Assembly: GCA_041665305.1 (NCBI GenBank)
Contig: JBAYJD010000010.1
Span: forward strand, 1-64,000
Source of the DNA: YA12-FULL-51-18 sp041665305
GTDB taxonomy: Bacteria; Elusimicrobiota; Elusimicrobia; Elusimicrobiales; UBA9959
Direction of reading: 5' to 3'
DNA length: 64,000 nt
Of the stretch, positions 16,504 to 24,944 are shown piece by piece. The notes under the pieces are model-generated. The model had not been told where the DNA came from, made no database searches, and saw nothing but the letters and a program-made list of their open reading frames with translations. The position numbers and the translations under genes were made by a program. How positions within the stretch are numbered: position 1 is the first letter of the stretch; each line of letters opens with the position of its first letter.

Positions 16504-16730
16504 ACATCCCCAAGGATGACGCGTTGGACGCCTTGCTGACAGACCTGGTCGCGGATCAGGTCCGCCGGGCCCTGCAACTGGGCTTCCGGCGCGACGAAGT
16601 CGAAGCGGCGGTCAGAGGCGGCGTCCACCACGGCGTTTACGAGTTCAACCAGAGCCGGGCGGACGCCCGGGAGACGACAAAGGTAATCGGGGCTATGCGC
16701 CCCAGGAGGCAAAGCCATGAACGCAAATGA
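16500..16730 (+). CDS. small unknown helical protein
   Basis: 76 residues starting MNIPKDDALDALLTDLVADQ, with an AAGGAGG site and ATGA overlap with the previous gene. Mostly helical and acidic/basic mixed. It overlaps the next gene by 14 nt. No recognised family. Confidence 0.55.
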   Translation: MNIPKDDALDALLTDLVADQVRRALQLGFRRDEVEAAVRGGVHHGVYEFNQSRADARETTKVIGAMRPRRQSHERK

Positions 16731-17160
16731 AGCGAAGGTGGGCGGGATGTATCTCTCCAGGACGGGTATCCCGGTTACAGTGATGGGGCCGAAAAACGGA
16801 AAAATCCTCATCAAACTGAAGACTACCGGCACGTTCACAATGGTGAACGGCGACTACGACCTAAAGCCGTATGACGAAAAGGGAATCGGCAATACCTCTA
16901 AAGTGCTCCTAAAGGTCAACGGCAAGGCCAAGACGAAGCGCGCCGGGGCGTTGTCGGCCATAATAGACCCGTTCCTCTTGGCCGGAGGCAAAACGGTGGC
17001 CGAAATAGCCGTAGAACTGGCCAAGAAGGCCGGAGAAGCGGGCAAGGGCAAGGACCTGGCCGCCAACGTCCGTGCCCGGATGGTCAGCTATACCCGCAAG
17101 GGCTGGCAGGTGGTAAAGGACGACAAGAAGCGGGTCAAAGTCGTTCAGAAGAAGGGCTGA
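16717..17160 (+). CDS. basic protein of unknown function
   Basis: 147 residues, Lys-rich. The N-terminal 50 residues look like a small beta fold (GGMYLSRTGIPVTVMGPKNGKILIKL). The middle helical section (KTVAEIAVELAKKAGEAG) and the tail RMVSYTRKGWQVVKDDKKRVKVV are reminiscent of small DNA-binding or capsid-binding proteins, without a firm match. Its stop overlaps the recombinase start (TGATG). Confidence 0.6.
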   Translation: MNANEAKVGGMYLSRTGIPVTVMGPKNGKILIKLKTTGTFTMVNGDYDLKPYDEKGIGNTSKVLLKVNGKAKTKRAGALSAIIDPFLLAGGKTVAEIAVELAKKAGEAGKGKDLAANVRARMVSYTRKGWQVVKDDKKRVKVVQKKG

Positions 17161-18050
17161 TGGCGGCTATGGACGCCCTACTGGACGAGTTCATGCGGCA
17201 TCTCCGGGTGGAGCGAGGCCTGTCCCGGAATACCTGCCTGTCCTACAGGTATCAGCTGGAGAGGTACGCCGCGTTCCTGCGTTCCGGCGGTCGGGGGCTA
17301 GCCTCGGCCGCCAGAGGCGACGTTATGGCCTACTTGGAACGCCGCAAGGGTGACGGCCTCAAGTCCGCGTCGCTGTTCATCGCCGCGCTGGCTGTGCGGC
17401 AGTTCCATCGGTATTTGACGCAGGTTGGCTATGCCGGTGCCGATCCTACCGCAGGGATGCAGCTTCCCCGGTTCAAGCAGCGAATTCCACAACCGCTGGA
17501 CGCTGAGGGCATTGAAAGGCTACTTCGCCCGCCAACAGCGGCCAAATTGACGGCTTTGCGGGACCACGCCATGTTTGAGCTGATGTATGCCACAGGAATG
17601 CGCGTTTCTGAGCTGGTCGGCCTGAAATTGGGGCAAGTGGATTTGAAAGGCGGCTGGGTGCGGGTGATGGGTAAGGGCTCCAAGGAGAGGCTGGTGCCAT
17701 TCGGCCGGCGCGCCGCAGACGCGTTGAGCCGCTACCTTACCGCCCGGTCGGCTAGGTTCCCGGCGGCGCCGGATTCGATATTTCTCAACACCAAGGGCTG
17801 CGGGGCTATAACGCGGGGTGGGTTCGCTTGGAAGCTCGCTGTTTCCGCGCGCCGGGCCGGATTGTCTGGGCGGTTCACCCCCCACCAGCTACGGCACAGC
17901 TGCGCGACGCATATGCTGGAGGGCGGAGCGGATCTGCGAGTTATTCAGGAGCTACTGGGGCATTGCTCGGTGACTACGACGCAGCGATATGCCCATGTCA
18001 CCGCACAACTACTTCAGGATTCTTGCCGGAAATCTCATCCGAGGTTTTAA
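17160..18050 (+). CDS. Xer-type tyrosine recombinase
   Basis: 296 residues, the usual XerC/XerD length. The N-terminal SAM-like core-binding domain (LDEFMRHLRVERGLSRNTCLSY) is followed by the catalytic domain. Catalytic residues are visible: Arg in ATGMRVSELVGL, Lys in MGKGSKERLVPF, HQLRH, LLGH and the nucleophile Tyr in TQRYAHV. It could be a chromosomal Xer paralogue, but its place at the end of a coupled cluster of small orphan genes suggests a mobile-element recombinase. Translation is coupled to the upstream gene. Confidence 0.9.
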   Translation: MAAMDALLDEFMRHLRVERGLSRNTCLSYRYQLERYAAFLRSGGRGLASAARGDVMAYLERRKGDGLKSASLFIAALAVRQFHRYLTQVGYAGADPTAGMQLPRFKQRIPQPLDAEGIERLLRPPTAAKLTALRDHAMFELMYATGMRVSELVGLKLGQVDLKGGWVRVMGKGSKERLVPFGRRAADALSRYLTARSARFPAAPDSIFLNTKGCGAITRGGFAWKLAVSARRAGLSGRFTPHQLRHSCATHMLEGGADLRVIQELLGHCSVTTTQRYAHVTAQLLQDSCRKSHPRF

Positions 18051-18063
18051 GCGGCTTCCAGCT

Positions 18064-18258
18064 CTATTCCTTGGTTGGTGTGTTTCCGGTTGTGCTAGTC
18101 GGCTTTTGAGGAGCGGGTTCAGAATTCGTGGGTTTTTGCGGTGTCGGGGTTATATCAGGTCTTGGCGTAGTTGGGCCTGTATTTAGTCCACCTTTTCGCT
18201 CAATCCCCTCGGTAAAACGTTTGTGGTCAGCGGTCTCTTCTTTTTTTCTTTCGGTCAT
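18064..18258 (-). CDS. small Pro/Thr-rich protein
   Basis: 64 residues with a charged start (MTERKKEETADHKRF) and a low-complexity Pro/Thr/Lys tail (PTTPRPDITPTPQKPT). The start codon overlaps the DUF6338 stop (ATGA), so the two are coupled. The tail is probably disordered. No family recognised. Confidence 0.55.
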   Translation of the reverse strand: MTERKKEETADHKRFTEGIERKGGLNTGPTTPRPDITPTPQKPTNSEPAPQKPTSTTGNTPTKE

Positions 18259-18899
18259 TTTGGTTCCACCTTCCCTTTAATCTTCGGAATTTCGATGGTC
18301 AGGTCATCATTTTTTCGAGCAATATAGATTGAGTCCGCTTCATAAAGTAATTTTGTGCCGGAGTTGCTGTAAACTTTAACATCCATAATAACAAGCTCTC
18401 GCCCTTTTTCTGACTCAGAGTACGCCTTAATCCATCCGTAGTAGACTAAATTCTCTTTATGGTCCCTTATGAATACCCATTCTTCACTGGCAGGCAGATT
18501 TAAGAAGAAACTCCAAACATCTTCGTCGCCAAATCGTTTTGTGGCGCGTAAAAGTTGTCCCAATCTGTTTAGGCATCGTTTGTTGTATCCGAAGGCCGAT
18601 ATGAATCCCAAGGTTATACCTATCAAAGATGCCCTAGCGATTTCAGTCCAGGAGATTGGTTTGCTCGCGTCGAATAATGCCTGTAGAGGCATGGCTGGCG
18701 AGGTGAATTTTACGCGGTGCAATATTTCGACAGCAAGACCATATATGGCATAACTTCCGACGGCAAAAAGGACAATCTCGATAACGTCTTCCCAGTCCTT
18801 TCTTACGGGCTTGCCTTTTAATTTTTGATAAATTTGTTGGCCAAGTATTCCTGGGATGCCAATAAAAATTATCCGTATTAGAAAATCTGAGATTTCCAT
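18255..18899 (-). CDS. DUF6338-like membrane protein
   Basis: 214 residues. Hydrophobic helices at about 8-24, 40-58 and 90-106 are followed by a soluble beta-rich domain of about 95 residues (WVFIRDHKENLVYYGWIKAYSES, LVIMDVKVYSNSGTKLLYEADSIYI). This matches the DUF6338 pattern as I recall it; the function is unknown. It lies 9 nt downstream of the IetS-like protease gene, so it may be part of the same defence operon. Confidence 0.6.
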   Translation of the reverse strand: MEISDFLIRIIFIGIPGILGQQIYQKLKGKPVRKDWEDVIEIVLFAVGSYAIYGLAVEILHRVKFTSPAMPLQALFDASKPISWTEIARASLIGITLGFISAFGYNKRCLNRLGQLLRATKRFGDEDVWSFFLNLPASEEWVFIRDHKENLVYYGWIKAYSESEKGRELVIMDVKVYSNSGTKLLYEADSIYIARKNDDLTIEIPKIKGKVEPK

Positions 18900-18908
18900 T
18901 GGTTACTC

Positions 18909-21467
18909 TTATGCGCGGATGTCAGGTGTAATGGGCACCATGATCCTGGAACGGACTTCATTATAAATATTTATGTCTATTCCCTCTGCGACTTCCAAAG
19001 AAACGATTAAGCCATAACGAATAGGATCAATTATCCTTGAGGCATCTTGGCGACAATTAACCTTAATTTTAATATATTCACCCTCAACGATTGGCACAGC
19101 TCGTGTGCCCGTGAAAATTTCATGTTGTATGGTTCCTCTTCGTGCGGAGCGCCAATCAATGTCAGTCCTGCCTGGCACAAGAGATTCATTTTCAAGTTCA
19201 AACCATAAACTTGCATTACGATATTTTTGCGTGCTTGGGGATATCGGAGATATCCACGCTAATGTCGCAGTTAGTTTTCGCATATCTGTGCGGGAACCTA
19301 AAACAGGAGGTAGAGGCAATTTGAAGATGTGAGCTTTTTCATTAGGCAATTCGCCATAACCTATTAACGAAGCGCGTTGAGCGGTGCATTCGATGGAGCG
19401 ATTTATATCGGGAATCCCATAACCGATCCAGTTGGTGATAATTTGCTGCTGGTTGCCTTCTGTGCTTAAAATTCTCATTAGAAGCTGGGCAGTCGTTTGC
19501 CATGAGCAGCCATGAACCAACATGGCCTTAACAATGGGTGCTACAAATGGAGAGTTAATGTCGATATCGTTAGCATCAAAAATTTGGCGCAAAACCTCGT
19601 GGTATATTCCAGCACTCCGGCTTATCAAGGCTGTAGCATTACTTGTGCCGCACATGTATGAGGAAGAGGAGAGTTGCCCAGCACCGCTTCCGGGAGAAGC
19701 TACTTTGTGTCCGGGAGCTGCGGGGACCTGAGGTAGTTCTAGATAATTTGATGTGGGAACTAAGCCATCAAAAAACTGGCGCCCACCTGAGAATATCAAA
19801 TCCGGTTTAATCGAACGGCGATAACCACTACCGAAAGCGGATATTGGGCTGGGTAAGACTGTGGATGTTTGGTATGGATTAATGCGCGATGATGATGCGA
19901 TTGAAGCGGTATCACTATGGCTTGCGCCAATGGTCAACGAATTAATGCTTTCGGCTGGGGATAGTAGTTTGCGATGGTGATTTGTTCGGCATACTGCTTT
20001 TACTACCGTGGCGTCACGCTCATCGCTGGGTAGAGTCTGGAAATTTTGCATTGTCATTCCCAGGTCAATGGACTGTCCATGATTGCCGGCGCTGACTATA
20101 AAAAGCACATTGTATTTCGCGCTCAGCCAGTCAATAAGTCTTCCTAATGGACTCATTGCCTGGAAAAAGTGACGATTAGAATCCCCTATAGAAAAATTAA
20201 TAAATTTGACTGTTGGTGCAGTAGGGGCCTGAGTCCCTTCGCCATCAAAAATTCGTTTTACGGCTCGATGAATAATGTCTACCGCCAAAATCTCATCAGG
20301 CATTCGCTCTTGTCGTGGAGGCCTTGGGGCCCAAGACACAGGTTTCATAACTGGATGAACATAAATTGGCGTAGATAGTGGCGGCGCGACGTCATTGAGA
20401 TCTCCATGAATAATTAGAGATGCCATTGCTGTGCCATGTATTTGTTCGGAAGCTTGGTATCCCCCAGTGAAATTGTTGGGGTCGTCAACTTGGAGTCTGT
20501 TTGCTAAAAGCTGATGATTCGTTAATGGTACACCATCTAAAAGAGCAATGACCGGGTTTCCTGCGGGCAATGGCTTGCTTGGGAATGTGTCCGTTTCTGG
20601 ATTGATTTGGAATGGGGTGTCCGCACATACTTGGCCACGAGGACGGAAGAACATAATATCGTCGTGTTTCACTAACGTTACGTTAGGGTTATCTATAATC
20701 GCTTGAATTTGATTGGCAGGTAGTTCTACAAGTAAAGCATGATAATTAATCTCTTCGATATCGCTTTGGGAAAGAATCCTCCCATTCAGAGTGGCGATTT
20801 GAGAAGCTAATTCCTGTTGGCAGGATTGCCTTATTGCTGATGTCTTCCGGTACCATAACTCAATTTCAAATTTAATAGGCTGTTGTCCAAATAGCTGTAA
20901 ATCTTTTCTCCAGGCATCAATAACACCTGTTTCGTTTAATCTGTCTTGGACTCCCCAAATTCGTATATCTTTCAGGTGCTTAAATACATCCCGAAACTTG
21001 GTTAATCCTCGTTGGAATTGTAAAGTTTGATCCTGTTGATACGCACGCCATAGTGAAAGCAGCTCTGTCAGAGCTCGCTGGTTGGCCATTACAAAATATA
21101 ATCGTCCATCTAATTCCCGGCCATCTGCCTGCCTATTCGTTTCATGGAAATCTGTGTCGGGTGCTACTTCTTCTATCAGTTCCCCCATCCACTCCAGGCC
21201 AACGATCTTTTTTACGGCATTGGCTAAATTATCTATGCTCCCAACAGTTTCTATAACCAGCACTTGCTCTGGGCTTATTCCACTTGTTGCGGATTGTATC
21301 TCAATTCCTCTGGCGTTAAATGAAGCTTCGAGTTGAGCAAACTTTGGCGATAAACGAGATGATTGTTGGTCATGTGATGGGATATGGAAGCGTGGTCGTC
21401 CGCCTCCAAGACTGGATCTGCTGGCAGTTTCTGGTGTTGGAAAAAGTAATAATGGACGCTCAGGCAT
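18909..21467 (-). CDS. ietS: S8 subtilisin-like protease, IetS-like
   Basis: 852 residues. After a non-catalytic N-terminal part of about 300 residues comes a subtilase domain: Asp in VIALLDGVPLTNH, His in IHGTAMASLIIHG and Ser in MCGTSNATALIS. Its partner gene encodes an AAA ATPase. This pairing matches IetAS, first described as a plasmid stability and incompatibility module and later reported as an anti-phage system. No signal peptide is seen, so the protease is cytoplasmic. The start overlaps the ATPase stop by 8 nt. Confidence 0.8.
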   Translation of the reverse strand: MPERPLLLFPTPETASRSSLGGGRPRFHIPSHDQQSSRLSPKFAQLEASFNARGIEIQSATSGISPEQVLVIETVGSIDNLANAVKKIVGLEWMGELIEEVAPDTDFHETNRQADGRELDGRLYFVMANQRALTELLSLWRAYQQDQTLQFQRGLTKFRDVFKHLKDIRIWGVQDRLNETGVIDAWRKDLQLFGQQPIKFEIELWYRKTSAIRQSCQQELASQIATLNGRILSQSDIEEINYHALLVELPANQIQAIIDNPNVTLVKHDDIMFFRPRGQVCADTPFQINPETDTFPSKPLPAGNPVIALLDGVPLTNHQLLANRLQVDDPNNFTGGYQASEQIHGTAMASLIIHGDLNDVAPPLSTPIYVHPVMKPVSWAPRPPRQERMPDEILAVDIIHRAVKRIFDGEGTQAPTAPTVKFINFSIGDSNRHFFQAMSPLGRLIDWLSAKYNVLFIVSAGNHGQSIDLGMTMQNFQTLPSDERDATVVKAVCRTNHHRKLLSPAESINSLTIGASHSDTASIASSSRINPYQTSTVLPSPISAFGSGYRRSIKPDLIFSGGRQFFDGLVPTSNYLELPQVPAAPGHKVASPGSGAGQLSSSSYMCGTSNATALISRSAGIYHEVLRQIFDANDIDINSPFVAPIVKAMLVHGCSWQTTAQLLMRILSTEGNQQQIITNWIGYGIPDINRSIECTAQRASLIGYGELPNEKAHIFKLPLPPVLGSRTDMRKLTATLAWISPISPSTQKYRNASLWFELENESLVPGRTDIDWRSARRGTIQHEIFTGTRAVPIVEGEYIKIKVNCRQDASRIIDPIRYGLIVSLEVAEGIDINIYNEVRSRIMVPITPDIRA

Positions 21468-22470
21468 CAGTTCCTCTGTTATTTTTTCCTATAGACTTCT
21501 GTTTTGCCCATTGATGCAACAGGGATGAAACAATTTGTTCGATGTTGGGATTCGGTTGCTTAAGCACATATTGGCGTACTACCGAAATCCCAAATTCTTC
21601 AGCTTCTGCAAAGCTCAGGCCTAAAAAACGCTTGGCTAACGTGGATGGTGTGAAGCAAAAATTAATTTTATGTTTATTCGAAAAATTCGTGAACCAATCA
21701 GTCAGCTGTGAGCGTGTGGGTGTCGGAAGCATGATGCGAACCTGGAATCTTCTCCAAACGGCTCTATCTAATAATTCAGGGTGGTTTGTCGCACATATTG
21801 TTACGGCATAGCTTGGAAGTGCGTCTATTTGTAACAATAAGGTGCTCACAACACGCTTTATTTCTCCAGTCTCATGTGTGTCTCCGCGTTCTTTTCCGAG
21901 AGTTTCAAACTCGTCAAAAAAAAGCACACATTTTCGTGTCGCAGCATATTCAAACAACCTTTTCAGCCGCACTGCCGTTTCGCCCAAATATGAACCCACA
22001 ATACTTTCATATCGCACAACCAATAGTGGCACCATTAATGATTCCGCAATAGCCTCCGCTAAGGAAGTCTTCCCATTGCCAGGAGGACCGACTAGGAGTA
22101 ATCTATTGCGTGGCTCTAGATTGTATGAGTGCAGCAAATCGACACGCTGGTGTTCTTGGGCAATTTCCTGACACAGTTTTATGGTGTCCTGTGAAAGAAT
22201 TAACTCGGTTAACTTCTTCTTGGGAATAATCTCGTGAATTAACTGGCTAGAATTCTGCGCTATTAGAGATGTCCCGTTGCCGTTTGAAGGTGATATCCTT
22301 TCCGGAGCAGATGTTTGCATATTTAGAGTCTCCACTAACTTGTCTGCCAATATGGTGTGCTGCTTCTGCCGTTCTTCTGTCACAATGGCTTCAACAACCT
22401 TTCGCAGGAGTGTTTTGTCTCCATTAATTCCAGATTGAACTAATTTGATTAATAAATCTGCACGTGCCAT
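21460..22470 (-). CDS. ietA: AAA ATPase, IetA-like
   Basis: 336 residues. An N-terminal region of about 110 residues is followed by an AAA domain: Walker A GPPGNGKTSLAEA, Walker B CVLFFDEFETLG, sensor ICATNHPELLDRA and arginine-finger region WRRFQVRIMLPTPT. GGAGGAAGTTAG precedes the ATG. The ATPase-protease order and overlap are those of the IetAS pair, in which the ATPase is thought to hold or direct the protease. Confidence 0.8.
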   Translation of the reverse strand: MARADLLIKLVQSGINGDKTLLRKVVEAIVTEERQKQHTILADKLVETLNMQTSAPERISPSNGNGTSLIAQNSSQLIHEIIPKKKLTELILSQDTIKLCQEIAQEHQRVDLLHSYNLEPRNRLLLVGPPGNGKTSLAEAIAESLMVPLLVVRYESIVGSYLGETAVRLKRLFEYAATRKCVLFFDEFETLGKERGDTHETGEIKRVVSTLLLQIDALPSYAVTICATNHPELLDRAVWRRFQVRIMLPTPTRSQLTDWFTNFSNKHKINFCFTPSTLAKRFLGLSFAEAEEFGISVVRQYVLKQPNPNIEQIVSSLLHQWAKQKSIGKNNRGTDA

Positions 22471-22487
22471 CTAACTTCCTCCTAAAT

Positions 22488-22589
22488 TTATTTCACGCTG
22501 GCGGCTTTGGAGAGGCGGGCCTCAACAAGCCGTACAACGGCCTCATAAACGGCATCGCGTTCGCCTTTTGTGCGGTAAGAGATACTCAT
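22488..22589 (-). CDS. 33-residue ORF between res and ietA
   Basis: Starts MSISYRTKGERDAVYEAVVRL and fills most of the 134-nt gap. It has no clear ribosome site and begins 15 nt after the res stop. It could be a real small protein, a remnant, or chance. Confidence 0.25.
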   Translation of the reverse strand: MSISYRTKGERDAVYEAVVRLVEARLSKAASVK

Positions 22590-22604
22590 TTAGTAGTCCG
22601 AAAT

Positions 22605-24944
22605 TTATAAAGTCAAATCTTGCCATTCGCTCCAGTCGTTCTGTTCGCATTTGCCCCAGTCGTATATTGTCTTGGAGTTAATCTTCCACGCGCTATTGCG
22701 TTGGATTACAATACCGCCGAAGAGCTTTTTCCCCTTGGCATTGTGCTCTTTAATATATTCGTGAAGTTTTTCAGCCTTGGCCTTGGTGTAAGTCTTCCCA
22801 TCGCGATCTCCATGATCCTTGGCTTCGAAAATACCGATTTTGCCGTCTACGAAATGCACAATGTAGTCGGGGTAAAACGTGTTAGGCACATTCGCTGGGT
22901 AAAAATACTTGATGCCAAAATAATCGTGCTTATTCTCTCCGTTTTTCCACCACCAGACAATCTTGTCCGCATTTTCCTCTAGAAACTTCTCAAACTCGCG
23001 TTCAGGGCCTGACCGATCGACATTGAGATAGCATGGCTCATATACATACTTCTTGGCTTTTACCTGCTCATCGGTGTGCTGGTTATAGAAATCCTCTGGC
23101 TGAATGTCGAAATCGTCAAACTGTTCGCTGGCCTCAATGCGTTTCTGGACTTCCTTATCGCGGACTCCCTTGAATGCGTCAATTGCCTCAGCAAGAATGG
23201 GGGCGAATACTTTGCGATTGCCGTTATGTAGAAATATTTTCTGAATCATCGTCATTTCTTCTGCCCAGTCTTTTGTGCCGAGATACTTTCTAAACCAAAT
23301 ATAAATTGATGTTTTAACTTTTGGCAGCGACCGCTTCACATTGCGGAACGAGCCGAGGTTGTCTTTGATAACCTGCTCGAACAACGCCTGCAGGTCGTTC
23401 CCTGCAATATTAAGACGAGCTTTTTGAGAGGAATCTATTTTTCCTTTCAGGTCGTCGAAGGTGTTCCCTTCAATTTTGGCATCGCTGATAATCTCTTGCT
23501 GATATTGTTTGAGATTCACGTCAACGCCTTTTTCCCTTAAAGTCTCCAAGTTCTTATCAAAGAAATTCTCGTTTTTCAGCCCGAGCTTTTTGCACGCAAT
23601 CTCTTCAAAGACATCATCAAAACTTGACGTGATATCCCCGTAATCAGCTCGTGCTTTGTAGTAGGAAGTAAGTGTGATTTGTTTGTAACTAGATTTGCGT
23701 ACAGCTTTAAGATGCTTGATGATGTTCGGATTGTATTCTTCTTTCTTTACGATGATGCTCTGAACGTTCGTGAAAATGAATCCCTTATTTAAGTCCTCGT
23801 GGGGATAGTGCTTCAGCTCTGGCATACGCAGAATGCGTCCGACGGTCTGAATTTCAAAGGTCTCGCTGTGAGATTCCCTGAATTTCACAAGGATATGTGC
23901 CCGAGGGCAATCCCAACCAGTGTCAATCGCTTGTTTGAATATCAGGAACTCTATTTCGTTATCCCGCTCTGCCACCCAGTCAAGCGTTTCTGACTTCCAT
24001 TCCGAAAGCCATATAGCCAGCTTCCCGTTGCCATGTCCGTCCTTCCGTTCGACGATCCCTTTCTTCTCCAAGAACTGCTTAACCGCCTTAATCTTCTCAT
24101 CGCCAGCCTCAGCAGTGGGAATCTGAACCAGCACAAGTGGATTGATTGGTGACTCTTCTCCTTCAAACATTTTCTTGAGTGCCAAGCGCTTTTTGTACGC
24201 GGCTTCAAGAATTACTTCCTGGGAGTCCATTTCGTTTGCACTGATATCGATGATTTTGTCATTGATGATCAGTTCCTTTTTAATGACTCCGGCATCAATG
24301 ACATCCTTGGGCTCAATAAAAACGAACCCTGCCATTCCACGGGCGATATCCCTCGGATCTGGCCTAATCTTTGGCGTAGCGCTCATTTCAAGGACAACGT
24401 CAGCACAAATCTCCTCGCGCAGTTCGTTTGTCCGTTCAGCTGTTGCGCCGATATGGCTTTCATCTATAATCAGAATAATCTTGCGCTGTTCCCTGGTCTT
24501 TGCCAGGACATCTCGAAAGTTAAGTTTTTCCCCGTCTTTCATTAAGATGTTCTTCCAATCCTTAGTTTCGCGATCCTTGCTCCTGAGCTTTTCCCAGTTG
24601 ACGACCACGACCTCATTTTTTATGATTCGCTCCCGAGACCCATTGAATTCCTCCTCAACTAGCGATACGCGAGGAGAGCCAGTAAATATTTTCTCAAGGC
24701 TGTGCTTGCTCTGCAGGTGAAGGTCTCCCTTACCAACAGAAACCCAAACAAAACACATGTCAACTTCTGGCAATTCTTTAATTAAATTCTCAATGAACTT
24801 GGCAGTCATAACGGTTTTACCGCTGCCTGTAGGGGCTTGAAATATACAAACTTTTTTCTGGCCATCTTTGCCGAGTAGCCCCTTAATGGTATCAACCAAT
24901 CGCTCTACGGCGATTTCTTGGTATCGTTTCAAATTAATATCCAT
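22605..24944 (-). CDS. res: type III restriction endonuclease Res subunit
   Basis: About 779 residues. Superfamily 2 helicase motifs: I APTGSGKT, II IDESH, III SATP, VI QTVGRILRMP. A C-terminal PD-(D/E)xK nuclease is visible in FYPDYIVHF and GIFEAKDHGD. It acts with Mod to cut unmodified foreign DNA after ATP-driven movement. I start at the ATG at 24944, which has GAGGG 5 nt upstream. An in-frame ATG at 24956 is part of that ribosome site. It overlaps the mod 3' end by 11 nt. Confidence 0.9.
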   Translation of the reverse strand: MDINLKRYQEIAVERLVDTIKGLLGKDGQKKVCIFQAPTGSGKTVMTAKFIENLIKELPEVDMCFVWVSVGKGDLHLQSKHSLEKIFTGSPRVSLVEEEFNGSRERIIKNEVVVVNWEKLRSKDRETKDWKNILMKDGEKLNFRDVLAKTREQRKIILIIDESHIGATAERTNELREEICADVVLEMSATPKIRPDPRDIARGMAGFVFIEPKDVIDAGVIKKELIINDKIIDISANEMDSQEVILEAAYKKRLALKKMFEGEESPINPLVLVQIPTAEAGDEKIKAVKQFLEKKGIVERKDGHGNGKLAIWLSEWKSETLDWVAERDNEIEFLIFKQAIDTGWDCPRAHILVKFRESHSETFEIQTVGRILRMPELKHYPHEDLNKGFIFTNVQSIIVKKEEYNPNIIKHLKAVRKSSYKQITLTSYYKARADYGDITSSFDDVFEEIACKKLGLKNENFFDKNLETLREKGVDVNLKQYQQEIISDAKIEGNTFDDLKGKIDSSQKARLNIAGNDLQALFEQVIKDNLGSFRNVKRSLPKVKTSIYIWFRKYLGTKDWAEEMTMIQKIFLHNGNRKVFAPILAEAIDAFKGVRDKEVQKRIEASEQFDDFDIQPEDFYNQHTDEQVKAKKYVYEPCYLNVDRSGPEREFEKFLEENADKIVWWWKNGENKHDYFGIKYFYPANVPNTFYPDYIVHFVDGKIGIFEAKDHGDRDGKTYTKAKAEKLHEYIKEHNAKGKKLFGGIVIQRNSAWKINSKTIYDWGKCEQNDWSEWQDLTL

